Shown here: piece after piece, positions 9,691-21,017 of the stretch
Layout: each line of letters starts with the position of its first letter
Position numbering within the stretch: position 1 is the stretch's first letter
Origin: DASQFQ01 sp963802905
Lineage (GTDB): Bacteria > Actinomycetota > Thermoleophilia > Solirubrobacterales > Solirubrobacteraceae
Direction: 5' to 3'
NCBI GenBank assembly: GCA_963802905.1
Contig: CAWDKH010000021.1
Location: 1-64,000 of the forward strand
DNA: 64,000 bases
Notes under the pieces: generated by a model
The model's input: the letters and a program-made list of their open reading frames with translations, nothing else
Databases searched by the model: none
Told to the model about the DNA's origin: nothing
Program-made: the position numbers and the translations under genes

Positions 9691-10655
9691 ATGCGCTCGT
9701 TCCTCCTGCGCCGAGCCGGGGCGGCCCTGGTCGTCCTGCTGCTGTCGAGCATCGCTGGTCTTCGTCGGCCTGCGGGCGCTGCCGGGCGACACCGCACTCG
9801 CGCTGGCGGGCGAGAACCGCGACCCGGCGGCGCTGCAGGCGGTGCGGGAGAAGTACGGCCTCGACAAGCCGGTGCCCGTCCAGTACGTCGACGTGGCTCG
9901 GCCACGTCGTGCAGCGGCGACCTGGGCGAGTCGAGCAAGAGCGGGCTGCCGGTGGCGCGACACGATCGTCGACCGGCTGCCGGTGACGCTCGAGCTGGCG
10001 CTGCTGAGCCTCTGATCGCGCTCGCGCTCGGGATCCCGGCGGGGATCCTCGCGGCGACGAAGCCGGGCGGCGTGGTCGACTACGTCGGGCTCCGCGCTCG
10101 CGCTGGTCGGGCTGTCCGTGCCGCACTTCTGGCTCGGGCTGATGCTGATCCTGATCGTCTCGCGTCAACGCTCGGGCTGCTGCCGGCGTCGGGCTACACG
10201 CCGTTCACCGAGGACCCGGTCGAGAACCTGCAGCAGATGATCATGCCGGCGATCGTGCTCGGCACCTCGGTGGCGGCGATCGTGATGCGGCAGATGCGCT
10301 CGGCGATGCTCGACTCGCTGGGCGCCGACTACGTGCGCACGGCGCGCGCCAAGGGGCTGCCGGAGCGCTCGGTGGTCGGGCGCCACGCGCTGCGCAACCG
10401 CTGCTGACCGTGGTGACCGTGGTCGGGTCTGCAGCTCGGGCATCCTGATCTCCGGCGCGGTGGTGACCGAGACAGATCTTCGTCATCCCCGGCTTCGGCA
10501 AGCTCACGCTCGACTCGGTGCTGCAGCGCGACTTCGCGCTCGTGCAGGCGGTCGTGCTCGTGGTCACGTTCGGCTACGTGCTGATCAACCTGCTCGTCGA
10601 CGTCCTGTACTCGGTCCTCAACCCGCGGATCCGGATCGCGGGGCGCGCGACATGA
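9691..10655 (+). CDS. peptide ABC transporter permease (DppB type), frameshifted
   Basis: Inner-membrane permease of a peptide importer. It begins MRSFLLRRAGAALVVLLLSS, the usual first membrane helix of DppB-type proteins. It continues with ALPGDTALALAGE, the LIALALGIPAGILAA region, VPHFWLGLMLILIV, and the ATPase-coupling region ADYVRTARAKGLPERSVVGR with HALRNAVLTVVT. ATG 9691 has GGAG eight bases upstream. Several indels (near 9752, 9895, 9955, 10015, 10087, 10162, 10400, 10430) break the frame. The TGA overlaps the ATG of the second permease. Confidence 0.87.
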
Positions 10656-11538
10656 GCACGCCCGAGCTCGTCGTCGCCGGCCCGACCGCTCCGCGGATCG
10701 GGCGCCGCACGCGCATCGCGGCGGCGCTTCCTGCGCCGGCCGATGGCGGTCACCGGGCTGGTGCTGGCGGTGCTGTTCACGCTGATGGCGATCTTCGCGC
10801 CGCTGATCGCGCCCTACGGGCCGGGCGAGACCGACTTCGCCGCGCCGCTGGCAGGCCCGTCCGCCGACCACCTGCTCGGGACCGACGAGCTCGGGCCGCG
10901 ACACGTTCTCGCGCATCGTCTACGGCGCCCGCGCGTCGATGCAGGTCGGCCTGCTGGCGACGCGCGCTGGCGATGCTCGTGGGCGTGCCGCTCGGGCTGA
11001 TCGCGGGCTACTTCCGCGGCTGGCGCGACCCGGTGATCTCGCGCATCACCGACGTGCTGCTGGCGTTCCCGTTCATCGTCATCGCGGTCGGGCTGGCGGC
11101 GATCTTCGGGCCGTCGCTGACCAACGCGACGATCGCGCTCGGGTTCGCGGCGATGCCCGGCATCGTGCGCGTGACGCGGGGCGAGACGCTGGCGCTGCGC
11201 GAGGAGGACTTCGTGCGCGCGGCGGTCGCCAACGGCGCGGGCGACGCGATGATCCTGCGCCGCCACATCCTCCCCAACCTGACGAGCACGCTGCTCGTGC
11301 AGGCGACGGTGACGATCCCGCTGGCGATCCTCGGCGAGGCGCTGCTGTCGTTCCTCGGCCTCGGCGTGCAGCCGCCGACGCCGTCGTGGGGCGTGATGCT
11401 CTCGGCCGCGCAGCCGTTGCTCTCGCAGGCGCCGTTGCTGGCGGTCTGCCCGGGCATCGCGGTCGCGCTGGCGACGCTCGCCTTCAACCTGCTCGGCGAC
11501 GGGCTGCGCGACGTCCTCGACCCGAAGATGACGCGCTG

Positions 11539-11539
<1 letters not shown>
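10652..11539 (+). CDS. peptide ABC transporter permease (DppC type), frameshifted near the N-terminus
   Basis: Second permease subunit. The early part has LAVLFTLMAIFAPLIAPYGP and HLLGTDELGRDTFSRIVYG, the hallmark of DppC-type proteins, followed by membrane helices and the EAA loop region RGETLALREEDFVRAA with ILPNLTSTLLVQAT. The C-terminus is GDGLRDVLDPKMTR, also typical. ATG 10652 overlaps the previous stop (ATGA), and the stop TGA 11537-11539 overlaps the ATG of the ATPase by one base. Indels near 10730, 10897 and 10965 only. Confidence 0.9.
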
Positions 11540-13479
<1,940 letters not shown>

Positions 13480-13483
<4 letters not shown>

Positions 13484-15203
13484 GCTTCACGACCCGACCG
13501 GAGCTGCGCGGGACGTTCGGGATGGTCGCCTCGACGCACTGGCTCGCGTCGGGCGCGGGCATGGGCGTGCTCGAGCGGGGCGGCAACGCGTTCGACGCGG
13601 CGGTGGCGGCCGGGTTCGTGCTGCAGGTGGTCGAGCCGCACCTCAACGGGCCGGGCGGGGACGTGCCGGTGATCTTCTCCGTCCGGAGGCGACGTGCGGC
13701 GTGCTGTGCGGCCAGGGACCCGCGCCGGCGGCGGCGACGATCGACGCGTACGACGACGCGGGGCCTCGATCTCGTTCCGGGCGTCGGGTCCGCTGGCCGC
13801 GGTCGTGCCGGGCGCGTTCGACGCCTGGGTGCTGATGCTGCGCGACTTCGGCACGTGGGAGCTCGCGGACGTGATGGCGCCGGCGATCGCGCTACGCGCG
13901 CGACGGCTATCCGGTCGTGCCGGGGATCGTGCGCGGCGATCCAGGGCGTGGAGGAGCTCCTGCGCACCGAGTGGACGACTCGGCCGAGCGTGTATCTGCC
14001 GGCGCCCGCGCGCAGGGGAGCTGTTTCGCAACGTCGATGCTGGCGGACGACCTACGGCCGGATCGCGCGTGTCGGCGGGCGGCATCGCGCGAGGCGCGGA
14101 TCGACGCGGCGCGCGACGCCTTCTACCGCGGCTTCGTGGCGGAGGCGGTCGACTGCGTTCTTCGCCGAGCGAAGACGGGCTGCTGACCGCCGAGGACCTG
14201 GCGGGCTGGCAGGCGACGCTCGAAGACGCCGGTCACGCTCGACTACCACGGCCACACGATCTGCAAGACCGGCCCGTGGGGGCAGGGCCCGGTGATGCTC
14301 CAGCAGCTCGCGCTGCTCGCCGGCTTCGACCTCGAGGCGATGGGCCCGGGGCCGGACTACGTCCACACCGTGATCGAGTGCGCGAAGCTCGCGTTCGCCG
14401 ATCGCGAGGCGTGGTACGGCGACCCAGATTTCGCCGACGTGCCGCTGGCGGCGCTGCTCAGCGCCGCGTACGCCGACGAGCGCCGCGCGCTGGTGGGCGA
14501 GCGCGCGTCGGAAGAGCTTCGTCCGGGTTCCCCGGGCGGACGCGAGCCGCAGCTGCCGCCGTTGCCCGGGGGGACGGCGGCGGTGGCTGCAGGCTCCGGA
14601 GAGCCGACGCTCGGGCTGGCCGGCGACACCTGCCACCTCGACGTCGCCGACCGCCACGGCAACCTCGTCTCCGCCACGCCGAGCGGCGGCTGGCTCCACG
14701 GCTCCCCGAACGTCCCCGGCCTCGGCTTCTGCATGGGCACGCGCGGGCAGATGTTCTGGCTCACCGAGGGGCTGCCGAACTCGCTCGAGCCGGGCAAGCG
14801 CCCGCGGACGACTCTGACGCCGACGCTGGTGCTGCGCGACGGCGAGCCCTACATGTCGATCGGGACGCCCGGCGGCGACATGCAGGACCAGTGGCAGCTC
14901 GGCGCGCTGCTCGGGCACCTCGTGTTCGGCCGCAACCTCCAGGAGGCGATCGACGCCCCGGGCTTCCACACCAACCACATGCCGAGCTCGTTCCATCCCC
15001 GCGACGTGCACCTCAACGAGGTCGAGATCGAGGAGCGCGCGGGGTCGTCGACGATCGACGAGCTCCGGCGGCGCGGCCACGACGTCGTGGTGAGGCCGCC
15101 GTGGTCATTGGGGCGTGTCAGCGCGGTCGCGCGTGAGCGGGATGGGCTGCTGAAGGCGGGGGCGAACCCGCGCGGGATGCAGGGGTACGCGGTCGGGCGG
15201 TAG
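13480..15203 (+). CDS. gamma-glutamyltransferase family protein (cytoplasmic form), frameshifted in first half
   Basis: Ntn-hydrolase of the gamma-glutamyltranspeptidase/cephalosporin acylase family. It hydrolyses gamma-glutamyl bonds or related amides. The N-terminus ASTHWLASGAGMGVLERGGN and FDAAVAAGFVLQVVEPHLNG match the family; the self-cleavage threonine is in GDTCHLDVADRHGNLVSAT, and the C-terminal half has GTPGGDMQDQWQLGALLGH. No signal peptide is present, so it probably works in the cytoplasm on imported substrates. ATG 13480 overlaps the stop of the transporter ATPase, so it is part of the transporter operon. Indels are confined to 13690-14230; the second half is clean. Confidence 0.9.
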
Positions 15204-15240
15204 GTGGCGGCGAGGCCGGGCCGTGGGTGCCGGGGCGGGC

Positions 15241-15455
15241 GAACGGCTGCTGGGTAGGGAAGCGGTTCGAACTGCCGCGGCGGGCAAGTGGGACGGTTTG
15301 GGGGCGTTATAGGACCCAAAACCGTCCACCTTGGTCAAGCGGGACGCTTTTACCACCGTATAGGGGGGTCAAACCGTCCCACTTGCCACGAAGCCCGCCC
15401 GCCCGGGCGGGGCGCCGCGGCGGCCCGACCCGCATTCCCTCAATGCAAGCCGTTC
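15241..15455. repeat. structured intergenic element, copy 2
   Basis: Sits between the convergent ends of the gamma-glutamyltransferase and the gamma-type PLP lyase and touches the latter's stop codon. Outer ends are GAACGGCT (15241-15248) and AGCCGTTC (15448-15455). The core at 15274-15388 repeats the copy 1 core in the same orientation with a few substitutions and indels: GGCAAGTGGGACGGTTTG, CCCAAAACCGTCC, AAGCGGGACGCTTTTACC and CAAACCGTCCCACTTGCC. The flanks are inverted relative to copy 1: CTGGGTAGGG is on the left here but on the right (as its complement) in copy 1. A separate CCCGCCCGCCCGGGCGGGG hairpin lies at about 15394-15412. Confidence 0.8.
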
Positions 15456-16533
15456 ACTCCGAGCCCAGCGCACGCGACAGGTCATCCCACAAATCCTCCA
15501 CGTCCTCGATCCCCACGCTGACGCGGAGCAGCGCCTCCGGGGCCGCCTCGTCGGCGTAGCGGGAGCGCCGCTCGATCAGGGTCTCGACGCCGCCGAGGCT
15601 CGTCGCGTGGACGATCACGCGGACGCGGTCGGCGACCGCCTGGGCGGCGTCGGCGCCGCCGGAGACCTCGAAGGCGAGCATGGCTCCGAAGCCGTCCATC
15701 AGCCGCGCGGCGCGGTCGTGGAACGGGTCGGACTCCAGGCCCGGGTAGTGGATCGCAGTGACCGCCGGGTGGGCGGCCAGGCGCTCGGCGAGCACGGCGG
15801 CAGACTGCTGGGCGCGGTCGAGGCGGACGCCGAGCGTGCGCAGGCCGCGCAACGCCAGGAAGGCCTCCAGAGCGCCCGGCGTCGCGCCCGTCGAGCCGCG
15901 CGTGTGGCGGAGCGTCGCGGCACGCCCCTCGTCGCGGGTGCTCACGATGCCGAGCATCAGGTCCGAGTGGCCGGAGATGTACTTCGTCGCGCTGTGGACC
16001 ACGGCGTCGGCGCCCAGCTCCAGCGGGCGCTGCAGCAGCGGCGTGGCGAAGGTGGCGTCGACCGCCACCGCCGCGCCGGCGGCGTGGGCGCCGTCGATCA
16101 GCCGGTCGAGCTCGGCGACGCCGATGAGCGGGTTGGTCGGCGTCTCCACCCACAGCAGCGCCGCGCCCTCGCACTCGCGCAGCACCGCGTCGGTGTCGGT
16201 CATGTCCGCCTCGACGAGCTCGACCCGGCCGGCGGCGGCGCGCTCGCGCAGCAGCATCCGCACGCCCGTGTAGCCGACTGCCGGTCCGACCACGCGGGCG
16301 CCGACCGGCAGCGGCTCGAGCACCGCGCTCGCCGCTGCCATGCCGGTCGAGAACGCCACCGACTCGCCGCCGCCCTCGAGCTCGGCGACGGCGGTCTCCA
16401 GTCCCGCCCAGGTCGGCGAGCCGTCCTCCCGTGTGTAGCCGTAGGTGCGGTAGTTCGCCGCGAGCACCACGGGCGGTGACAGCGGCCCCTCGGAGGGGCG
16501 GCCGGCGTGGACGGCGATCGTGTCGCGCTTCAC
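15454..16533 (-). CDS. gamma-type PLP lyase/synthase (cystathionine gamma-synthase/lyase family)
   Basis: Fold-type I PLP enzyme of the Cys/Met metabolism family, about 359 residues. The PLP lysine is in HSATKYISGHSDLMLG. Other family segments are DTIAVHAGRPSEG, FSTGMAAASAVLEPL, LLWVETPTNPLIGVAELD, VDATFATPLLQRPLELG and SLGGVETLIERRSRY. It could be a cystathionine gamma-synthase, gamma-lyase or methionine gamma-lyase; sequence alone does not decide. GTG 16533 overlaps the stop of the Nudix gene by 4 bp, so it is likely translationally coupled to it. Its stop lies in structured element copy 2. Confidence 0.88.
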   Translation of the reverse strand: MKRDTIAVHAGRPSEGPLSPPVVLAANYRTYGYTREDGSPTWAGLETAVAELEGGGESVAFSTGMAAASAVLEPLPVGARVVGPAVGYTGVRMLLRERAAAGRVELVEADMTDTDAVLRECEGAALLWVETPTNPLIGVAELDRLIDGAHAAGAAVAVDATFATPLLQRPLELGADAVVHSATKYISGHSDLMLGIVSTRDEGRAATLRHTRGSTGATPGALEAFLALRGLRTLGVRLDRAQQSAAVLAERLAAHPAVTAIHYPGLESDPFHDRAARLMDGFGAMLAFEVSGGADAAQAVADRVRVIVHATSLGGVETLIERRSRYADEAAPEALLRVSVGIEDVEDLWDDLSRALGSE

Positions 16534-17144
16534 GCCTCGTACCCCGGCTCGCCCGGCAGGACGACGCGCGCGACCTCGCCCTCCATCACCACGCGCGGCT
16601 CGATCGGCACGACCTCGCGGCCCGTCGCCCACGAGAGCAGCTCCGACGCGGACCCGAACGGCGCGAGCTGCTCCAGCGTCTTGATCGTCGGGAACACCAG
16701 CAGGATCTCCTCTCGAGCGTAAGCCTCCAGCGCGCCCGTCGGCGAGAACCAGCCGAGGTCGACAGTCTCGCCGCCGTCGGGCACCGGCGAGGCGTCCTCC
16801 GGCGCCGCCGCCAGGTAGAAGCGCGTGTCGAAGCGGATCTTCACCTCCGCCGGCGTGATCCAGCGCGAGAACTCGACGAGCGCCTCGGCGTCGGGCAGCG
16901 CGACCGCCGCCTCTTCGGCGACCTCGCGGACGCCGGCGACGCGGTGGTCCTCATCCGCATCGACCGCACCGCCGGGGAACACCCACGCCCCGCCCATGAA
17001 CCGCTGCGCCGGGTTGCGCTTGACGAGCAGCACCTCGAGCGCGTCGCCGCCGCCGCGCATGACGATCACCGTGGCGGCCTCGCGGGGCGTCGTCGCGGCC
17101 CCGGTGTTGAGCTCTTCGCCAGGTCCCGGTTTGTCGACCCCCAT
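16530..17144 (-). CDS. Nudix hydrolase
   Basis: Hydrolase of nucleoside-diphosphate-linked or CoA-type substrates, 204 residues. The Nudix box is seen as GGAVDADED followed by VAGVREVAEEAAV, with the metal-binding REVxEE core intact. Upstream, VLLVKRNPAQRFMGGAWVFPGG is the usual strand leading into the box. The long C-terminal part (ITPAEVKIRFDTRFYLAAA, DLGWFSPTGALEAY) resembles the Nudt7/8/19-like group, several of which act on CoA, but this is an inference. ATG 17144 is divergent from rubredoxin, with only 25 bases between the start codons. Confidence 0.88.
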   Translation of the reverse strand: MGVDKPGPGEELNTGAATTPREAATVIVMRGGGDALEVLLVKRNPAQRFMGGAWVFPGGAVDADEDHRVAGVREVAEEAAVALPDAEALVEFSRWITPAEVKIRFDTRFYLAAAPEDASPVPDGGETVDLGWFSPTGALEAYAREEILLVFPTIKTLEQLAPFGSASELLSWATGREVVPIEPRVVMEGEVARVVLPGEPGYEA

Positions 17145-17157
17145 GGGCGGGCGACCC

Positions 17158-17169
17158 TACTATCAACCT
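17158..17169 (+). promoter_or_regulatory. leaderless promoter of rubredoxin
   Basis: TACTAT (17158-17163) lies six bases before the ATG at 17170, as expected if transcription starts at or next to the start codon. The complementary strand of the same hexamer could serve the divergent Nudix gene. Confidence 0.55.
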
Positions 17170-17352
17170 ATGACTACGACGAGCACTGCCCAGAAGTGGA
17201 TCTGCGAGTCCTGCGGGTTCATCTACGACCCTGCTGAAGGCGATCCCGACGGGGGCATCCCGCCGGGAACGCCGTTCGAGGAGATTCCCACCGACTGGTT
17301 CTGCCCTGTCTGCGGGGCCCGCAAGGCCGATTTCAGCCTCTACGAAGACTGA
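17170..17352 (+). CDS. rubredoxin
   Basis: Small iron electron carrier of 60 residues. Two Cys-x-x-Cys knuckles, WICESCGFIYDPAEGDP and WFCPVCGARKADF, bind one iron ion; GGIPPGTPFEEIPTDW is the standard middle segment. There is no signal peptide, so it is cytoplasmic. It stands at the head of a plus-strand group with the spermidine-synthase-like gene and a BKACE gene, though no redox partner is encoded next to it. Confidence 0.96.
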   Translation: MTTTSTAQKWICESCGFIYDPAEGDPDGGIPPGTPFEEIPTDWFCPVCGARKADFSLYED

Positions 17353-17416
17353 GCCCGAGCCGGGCGCCGGCGCGGGTCAGGCCCGCCGGCTCCCGCCGCT
17401 CGAACTGCTCGTCTTC

Positions 17417-18880
17417 GTGGTCGGCACCTCGACGCTCGGTGCCGAGATTGCCGCTGCCCGCTTGATGGCGCCGTTCTTCGGGGCGTCCACGATCGTGTGG
17501 GCGAACACGATCGCGGTCGTGCTCGTCGCGCTTTCGATCGGCTACTGGTTCGGCGGCCGGATGGCCGACCGCCGGCCCGAGATCGGCGCGCTGTGCCTGC
17601 TCGTGCTGGTGGCCTCGGTGCTGCTGGCGCTCGTGCCGATCGTGGCGCAGCCGTTCCTGAGCATCAGCGTCGAGGCGTTCGACGATGTCTCGCTCGGCGC
17701 CGGCTTCGGCTCGCTGCTCGGCGTGCTCGCGCTCGTCGCCATCCCGGTGCTGATGCTCGGCGCCGTGTCGCCGTGGGCGATCCGCCTGAAGCTCGAGAGC
17801 ATCGAGGACTCGGGTCAGACCGCAGGCCGGATGTACGCGATCTCGACCGTCGGCTCGCTGCTGGGCACGTTCCTCTCCGCGCTGCTGCTGATCCCGCTCC
17901 TGGGCACGCAGCGGACGTTCCTGACCTTCGCGCTGGCGCTGGCGATCGTCGCCGCGATCGGGCTGCCGCGCCGTTGGTGGCTCGTGCCGCTCGGTGTCGC
18001 CGCGCTGTTCGCGCTGCCCGTCGGCACGGTCAAGGCGGCCGAGGACGGGCGCGTGATCCACGAGACCGACACCGAGTACCAGTACGCGCGGGTGATCGAC
18101 CACTCCAACGGCGAACGGACCCTCGAGCTCAACGAGGGGCAGGCCATCCACTCGCTCTACCGCCGCGACACCGTCCTCGCCGGCGGCTACTGGGACGGCT
18201 TCCTGACGGCACCGTTCGCCACCCGCGCCACGCCGCCGCGTCGCGTCGCGATGCTTGGCTTCGCCGGCGGCACCGTCGCGCGCGCGTACGAGCGCTTCTT
18301 CCCGGAAGCGCGGATCGACGGCGTCGAGATCGACGGCGAGCTGTTCGACATCGCACGGCGCTACTTCGGCGTGCGGCGGCGACCGCAGCTGCACGAGTAT
18401 GCCGAGGACGCGCGGCCGTTCCTGCGCCGCTCCAGCGCGCGCTACGACGTGATCTACCTCGACACCTACCGTCAGCCCTACATCCCGTTCTACCTCTCGA
18501 CGCGCGAGTTCTTCGCGCTCGCCCGCGACCGCCTCGCGCCCGGCGGCTCGATCGTCATCAACGTCGGCCATCCCGAGGGGAACGACGAGCTCGAGCAAGT
18601 TCTGTCGGCGACGATGGGAAGCGCCTTCCGCTTCGTGGCGCGCGACCCGGTCAACGCGACCAGCACGGTCCTGATCGGCTCGCAGACGCGGCCCACGTCC
18701 GACCGCCTGCGGGCGGCGGCTCCGCGCCTGCCCGCGCCTCTGCGCCCGCTCGCGTTCGGCGAAGCTGCGCGGCTCGAGCCGGGCCTGCGCGGCGGCCGGG
18801 TCTACACCGACGACAAGGCGCCGGTGGAGTGGCTGATCGACAAGTCGATCGTCGAGTACGCGGCCGGCGGCGAGGGCTGA
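17417..18880 (+). CDS. membrane-bound spermidine synthase-like protein
   Basis: An N-terminal multi-helix membrane region (residues 1 to about 215; e.g. TIAVVLVALSIGYWFGGRMA, YAISTVGSLLGTFLSALLL) is fused to a C-terminal Rossmann methyltransferase-like domain of the polyamine synthase family (ALNEG-like LELNEGQAIHSLYRR, GYWDGFL, VAMLGFAGGTVARAYERFF, VEIDGELFDIARRYF). Spermidine synthase activity is not certain; such membrane fusions are often unassigned. GTG 17417 cuts the first helix in half. The frame is open back through the rubredoxin stop, so the real start lies upstream or is hidden by an error. Its stop TGA overlaps the next ATG. Confidence 0.82.
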   Translation: MVGTSTLGAEIAAARLMAPFFGASTIVWANTIAVVLVALSIGYWFGGRMADRRPEIGALCLLVLVASVLLALVPIVAQPFLSISVEAFDDVSLGAGFGSLLGVLALVAIPVLMLGAVSPWAIRLKLESIEDSGQTAGRMYAISTVGSLLGTFLSALLLIPLLGTQRTFLTFALALAIVAAIGLPRRWWLVPLGVAALFALPVGTVKAAEDGRVIHETDTEYQYARVIDHSNGERTLELNEGQAIHSLYRRDTVLAGGYWDGFLTAPFATRATPPRRVAMLGFAGGTVARAYERFFPEARIDGVEIDGELFDIARRYFGVRRRPQLHEYAEDARPFLRRSSARYDVIYLDTYRQPYIPFYLSTREFFALARDRLAPGGSIVINVGHPEGNDELEQVLSATMGSAFRFVARDPVNATSTVLIGSQTRPTSDRLRAAAPRLPAPLRPLAFGEAARLEPGLRGGRVYTDDKAPVEWLIDKSIVEYAAGGEG

Positions 18881-19614
18881 TGTTCCTCCAGGCCGCGCTC
18901 AACGGCACGCGCGCGCCCGGCGAGCACGACGCGCTGCCGCTCAGCCCCGAGGAGCTCGCGCGCGACGCCCGCGCGGCGGTCGACGCCGGCGCCAAGGCGC
19001 TGCACGTGCACCCACGCGGAGAGGACGGGCTCCAGAGCCTCGCGCCCGCCGCGGTCGACGCGGCGGTGGCCGCGCTGCGCGAGGTGCTCCCCGACGTCGA
19101 GCTGTCCGTCACCACCGGCCTGTGGATCACCGACGGCGACGTCGAGGGGCGGCTCGAGGCCGTCCGCGGCTGGAGCGAGCTGCCCGATTGCTGCTCGCTC
19201 AACGTCGCCGAGGACGGCTGGCGCGAGCTCGGCGAGCTGCTCGCCGAGCGCGGCGTCTGGATCGAGGCCGGCCTGTGGGCGCCCTCGCACCCCGAGCGCC
19301 TGGCCGAGAGCGGCCTCGCCGGCCACTGCCGGCGCGCGCTCATCGAGCCGCAGGAGACCTCGGCGGAGGCGGCGGTCACCACCGCCGGCGCGATCGACGG
19401 CAACCTCGAGCGCCACGGGATCACGCTGCCGCAGCTGCACCACGGCCTCGACCTCACCACGTGGGCGGTGCTCGACGCGGCCGTCCGCCGCGAGCGCGAG
19501 ATCCGGATCGGCTTCGAGGACACGTTCGCGCTGCCCGACGCGCGGCGCGCGAGCTCGAACGCCGCGCTCGTCGCGGCGGCGGTCGAGCGCTACGACGTCA
19601 GGTCATCCGGTTGA
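18880..19614 (+). CDS. BKACE family protein (beta-keto acid cleavage enzyme, DUF849)
   Basis: A 244-residue member of the beta-keto acid cleavage family, which condenses a beta-keto acid with acetyl-CoA to yield acetoacetate and a new CoA ester. The metal-binding HxH is in KALHVHPRGEDG, and the late acidic segment is RIGFEDTFALPDARRASSN. It is shorter than the usual 270-310 residues, mainly in the middle. ATG 18880 overlaps the stop of the spermidine-synthase-like gene. Its 3' end overlaps that of the convergent sthA gene by 17 bases. Confidence 0.78.
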   Translation: MFLQAALNGTRAPGEHDALPLSPEELARDARAAVDAGAKALHVHPRGEDGLQSLAPAAVDAAVAALREVLPDVELSVTTGLWITDGDVEGRLEAVRGWSELPDCCSLNVAEDGWRELGELLAERGVWIEAGLWAPSHPERLAESGLAGHCRRALIEPQETSAEAAVTTAGAIDGNLERHGITLPQLHHGLDLTTWAVLDAAVRREREIRIGFEDTFALPDARRASSNAALVAAAVERYDVRSSG

Positions 19615-20983
19615 CCGCGTCGAGCGCGGCCACCTTGTAGGCCTCGGCGAACGTCGGGTAGTTGAACACGGCGCGCACGAGGAAGTCGATCCCCTCGCCG
19701 CCGCCCATCACGGCCTGGCCGATGTGCACGAGGTCGGCCGCGCCGGTGCCGAGCACGTGCACCCCGAGCAGCGAGCGGTCCTCGGTCGAGACCAGCAGCT
19801 TGAGCATCCCGTCCTCGTCGCCGGTCATCAGCCCGCGCGCGAGCTCCGACCAGCGCGCGATGCCGCTCACGTAGGGGACGCCGGACTCGGTCAGGTCCTC
19901 CTCCGTCCGGCCCACCATCGCGATCTCGGGGATCGCGTAGACGCCGGTCGGCAGCAGCTCGGGCATCGAGGAGACGGGGCGCTCGAACGCATGCAGCGCC
20001 GCCAGGCGGCCCTGCTCCATCGCCGTCGCCGCCAGCCCGAACCCGCCCGAGCAGTCGCCGACCGCGAACACGTGCGGGACCTTGGTGCGGTAGTCACCGT
20101 CGACCTCGATGTAGCCGCGCTTGTTCGCCTCGATGCCGATCGCCTTGAGGTTCAGCGTGTCGGTCGCGCCCTGGCGGCCGGTGGCGTAGAGCACCGTCTC
20201 CGACCGGATCTCCTTGCCCGAGGCCAGGCGGGTGATGACGTCGCCGTTGGGCTCGCTGCCGACCGAGGCGACCTTCTCCTGGAGGCGGAACGTCACGTTG
20301 TTGCGGCGCAGGATGAACTGCAGCGCCTCGCCGATCTCGCCGTCGAGGAACGTGAGCACGCGCGGGCGCTGGTCGACGACCGTCACCTTCGTGCCGAGGC
20401 GGCCGAACATCGAGGCGTACTCGACGCCGATCACGCCGGCGCCGACGACGGTCATGCTCCGCGGCAGCCGCTGGTGCAGGTTCAGCAGCCCGTCGGAGTC
20501 GATCACGTGCTCGTCGTCGAACTGCACATCCTGCGGCCGCGCGGGGTACGTGCCGACGGCGATGATGATGTTGGCCGCGCTGACCTGCTTGGCGCCGTCC
20601 TCGTCGGTGACCGAGACCGTGTGCTCGTCCTCGAACTGACCGTTGCCGAACAGCAGCCCGACACGGTTGCGGCGGAACTGCTCGCGCACGACCTGCGCCT
20701 CCGCGCCGACGACCCGCGCCGCGCGGTCCATGAGGAACTCGATCGCCGCGCGCTCGCGCCCTTCGGGGTTCAGCGGGTCGGGGATGTCGAGGGGTCGCCG
20801 GGCGAGCTCGTCGAGCACCGCGACGCGCAGCGTCTTGGAGGGGATGGTGCCGGTGTGGATGGAGACGCCGCCGAGGCGCTGCTTGCGCTCGACGACCGCG
20901 ACGCGCTTGCCCAGCTTGGCGGCCTGGATGGCCGCCTTCTGCCCACTCGGCCCTGAGCCGATGACGAGGAGATCCAGGTCCAT
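19598..20983 (-). CDS. sthA: soluble pyridine nucleotide transhydrogenase
   Basis: FAD flavoprotein of the disulfide reductase superfamily that moves hydride between NADPH and NAD, balancing the two pools. FAD-binding LLVIGSGPSGQKAAIQAAKLG, then GGVSIHTGTIPSKTLR. The position of the usual redox-active CxxxxC pair carries no cysteines, as in SthA and unlike lipoamide dehydrogenase. NAD-binding VVGAGVIGVEYASMFGRLG, FAVGDCSGGFGLAATAMEQG and the dimerisation domain follow. ATG 20983 (MDLDLLVIG) fits better than one nine codons earlier. Convergent with the BKACE gene. Confidence 0.9.
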   Translation of the reverse strand: MDLDLLVIGSGPSGQKAAIQAAKLGKRVAVVERKQRLGGVSIHTGTIPSKTLRVAVLDELARRPLDIPDPLNPEGRERAAIEFLMDRAARVVGAEAQVVREQFRRNRVGLLFGNGQFEDEHTVSVTDEDGAKQVSAANIIIAVGTYPARPQDVQFDDEHVIDSDGLLNLHQRLPRSMTVVGAGVIGVEYASMFGRLGTKVTVVDQRPRVLTFLDGEIGEALQFILRRNNVTFRLQEKVASVGSEPNGDVITRLASGKEIRSETVLYATGRQGATDTLNLKAIGIEANKRGYIEVDGDYRTKVPHVFAVGDCSGGFGLAATAMEQGRLAALHAFERPVSSMPELLPTGVYAIPEIAMVGRTEEDLTESGVPYVSGIARWSELARGLMTGDEDGMLKLLVSTEDRSLLGVHVLGTGAADLVHIGQAVMGGGEGIDFLVRAVFNYPTFAEAYKVAALDAVNRMT

Positions 20984-21017
20984 GGGGGCGAGTCTTACCC
21001 CACGGAGCACATCGCTG

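Noticed and set aside
17333..18598. Long open frame (421 codons) antisense to the spermidine-synthase-like gene, and many similar long antisense frames across the window
   Set aside because: High GC keeps shadow frames open. Their translations are low-complexity Arg/Ala/Gly/Asp strings without family motifs, while the sense frames carry clear domains.
19598..20983. Dihydrolipoamide dehydrogenase
   Set aside because: The redox-active cysteine pair is absent (GGVSIHTGTIPSK), which fits SthA instead.
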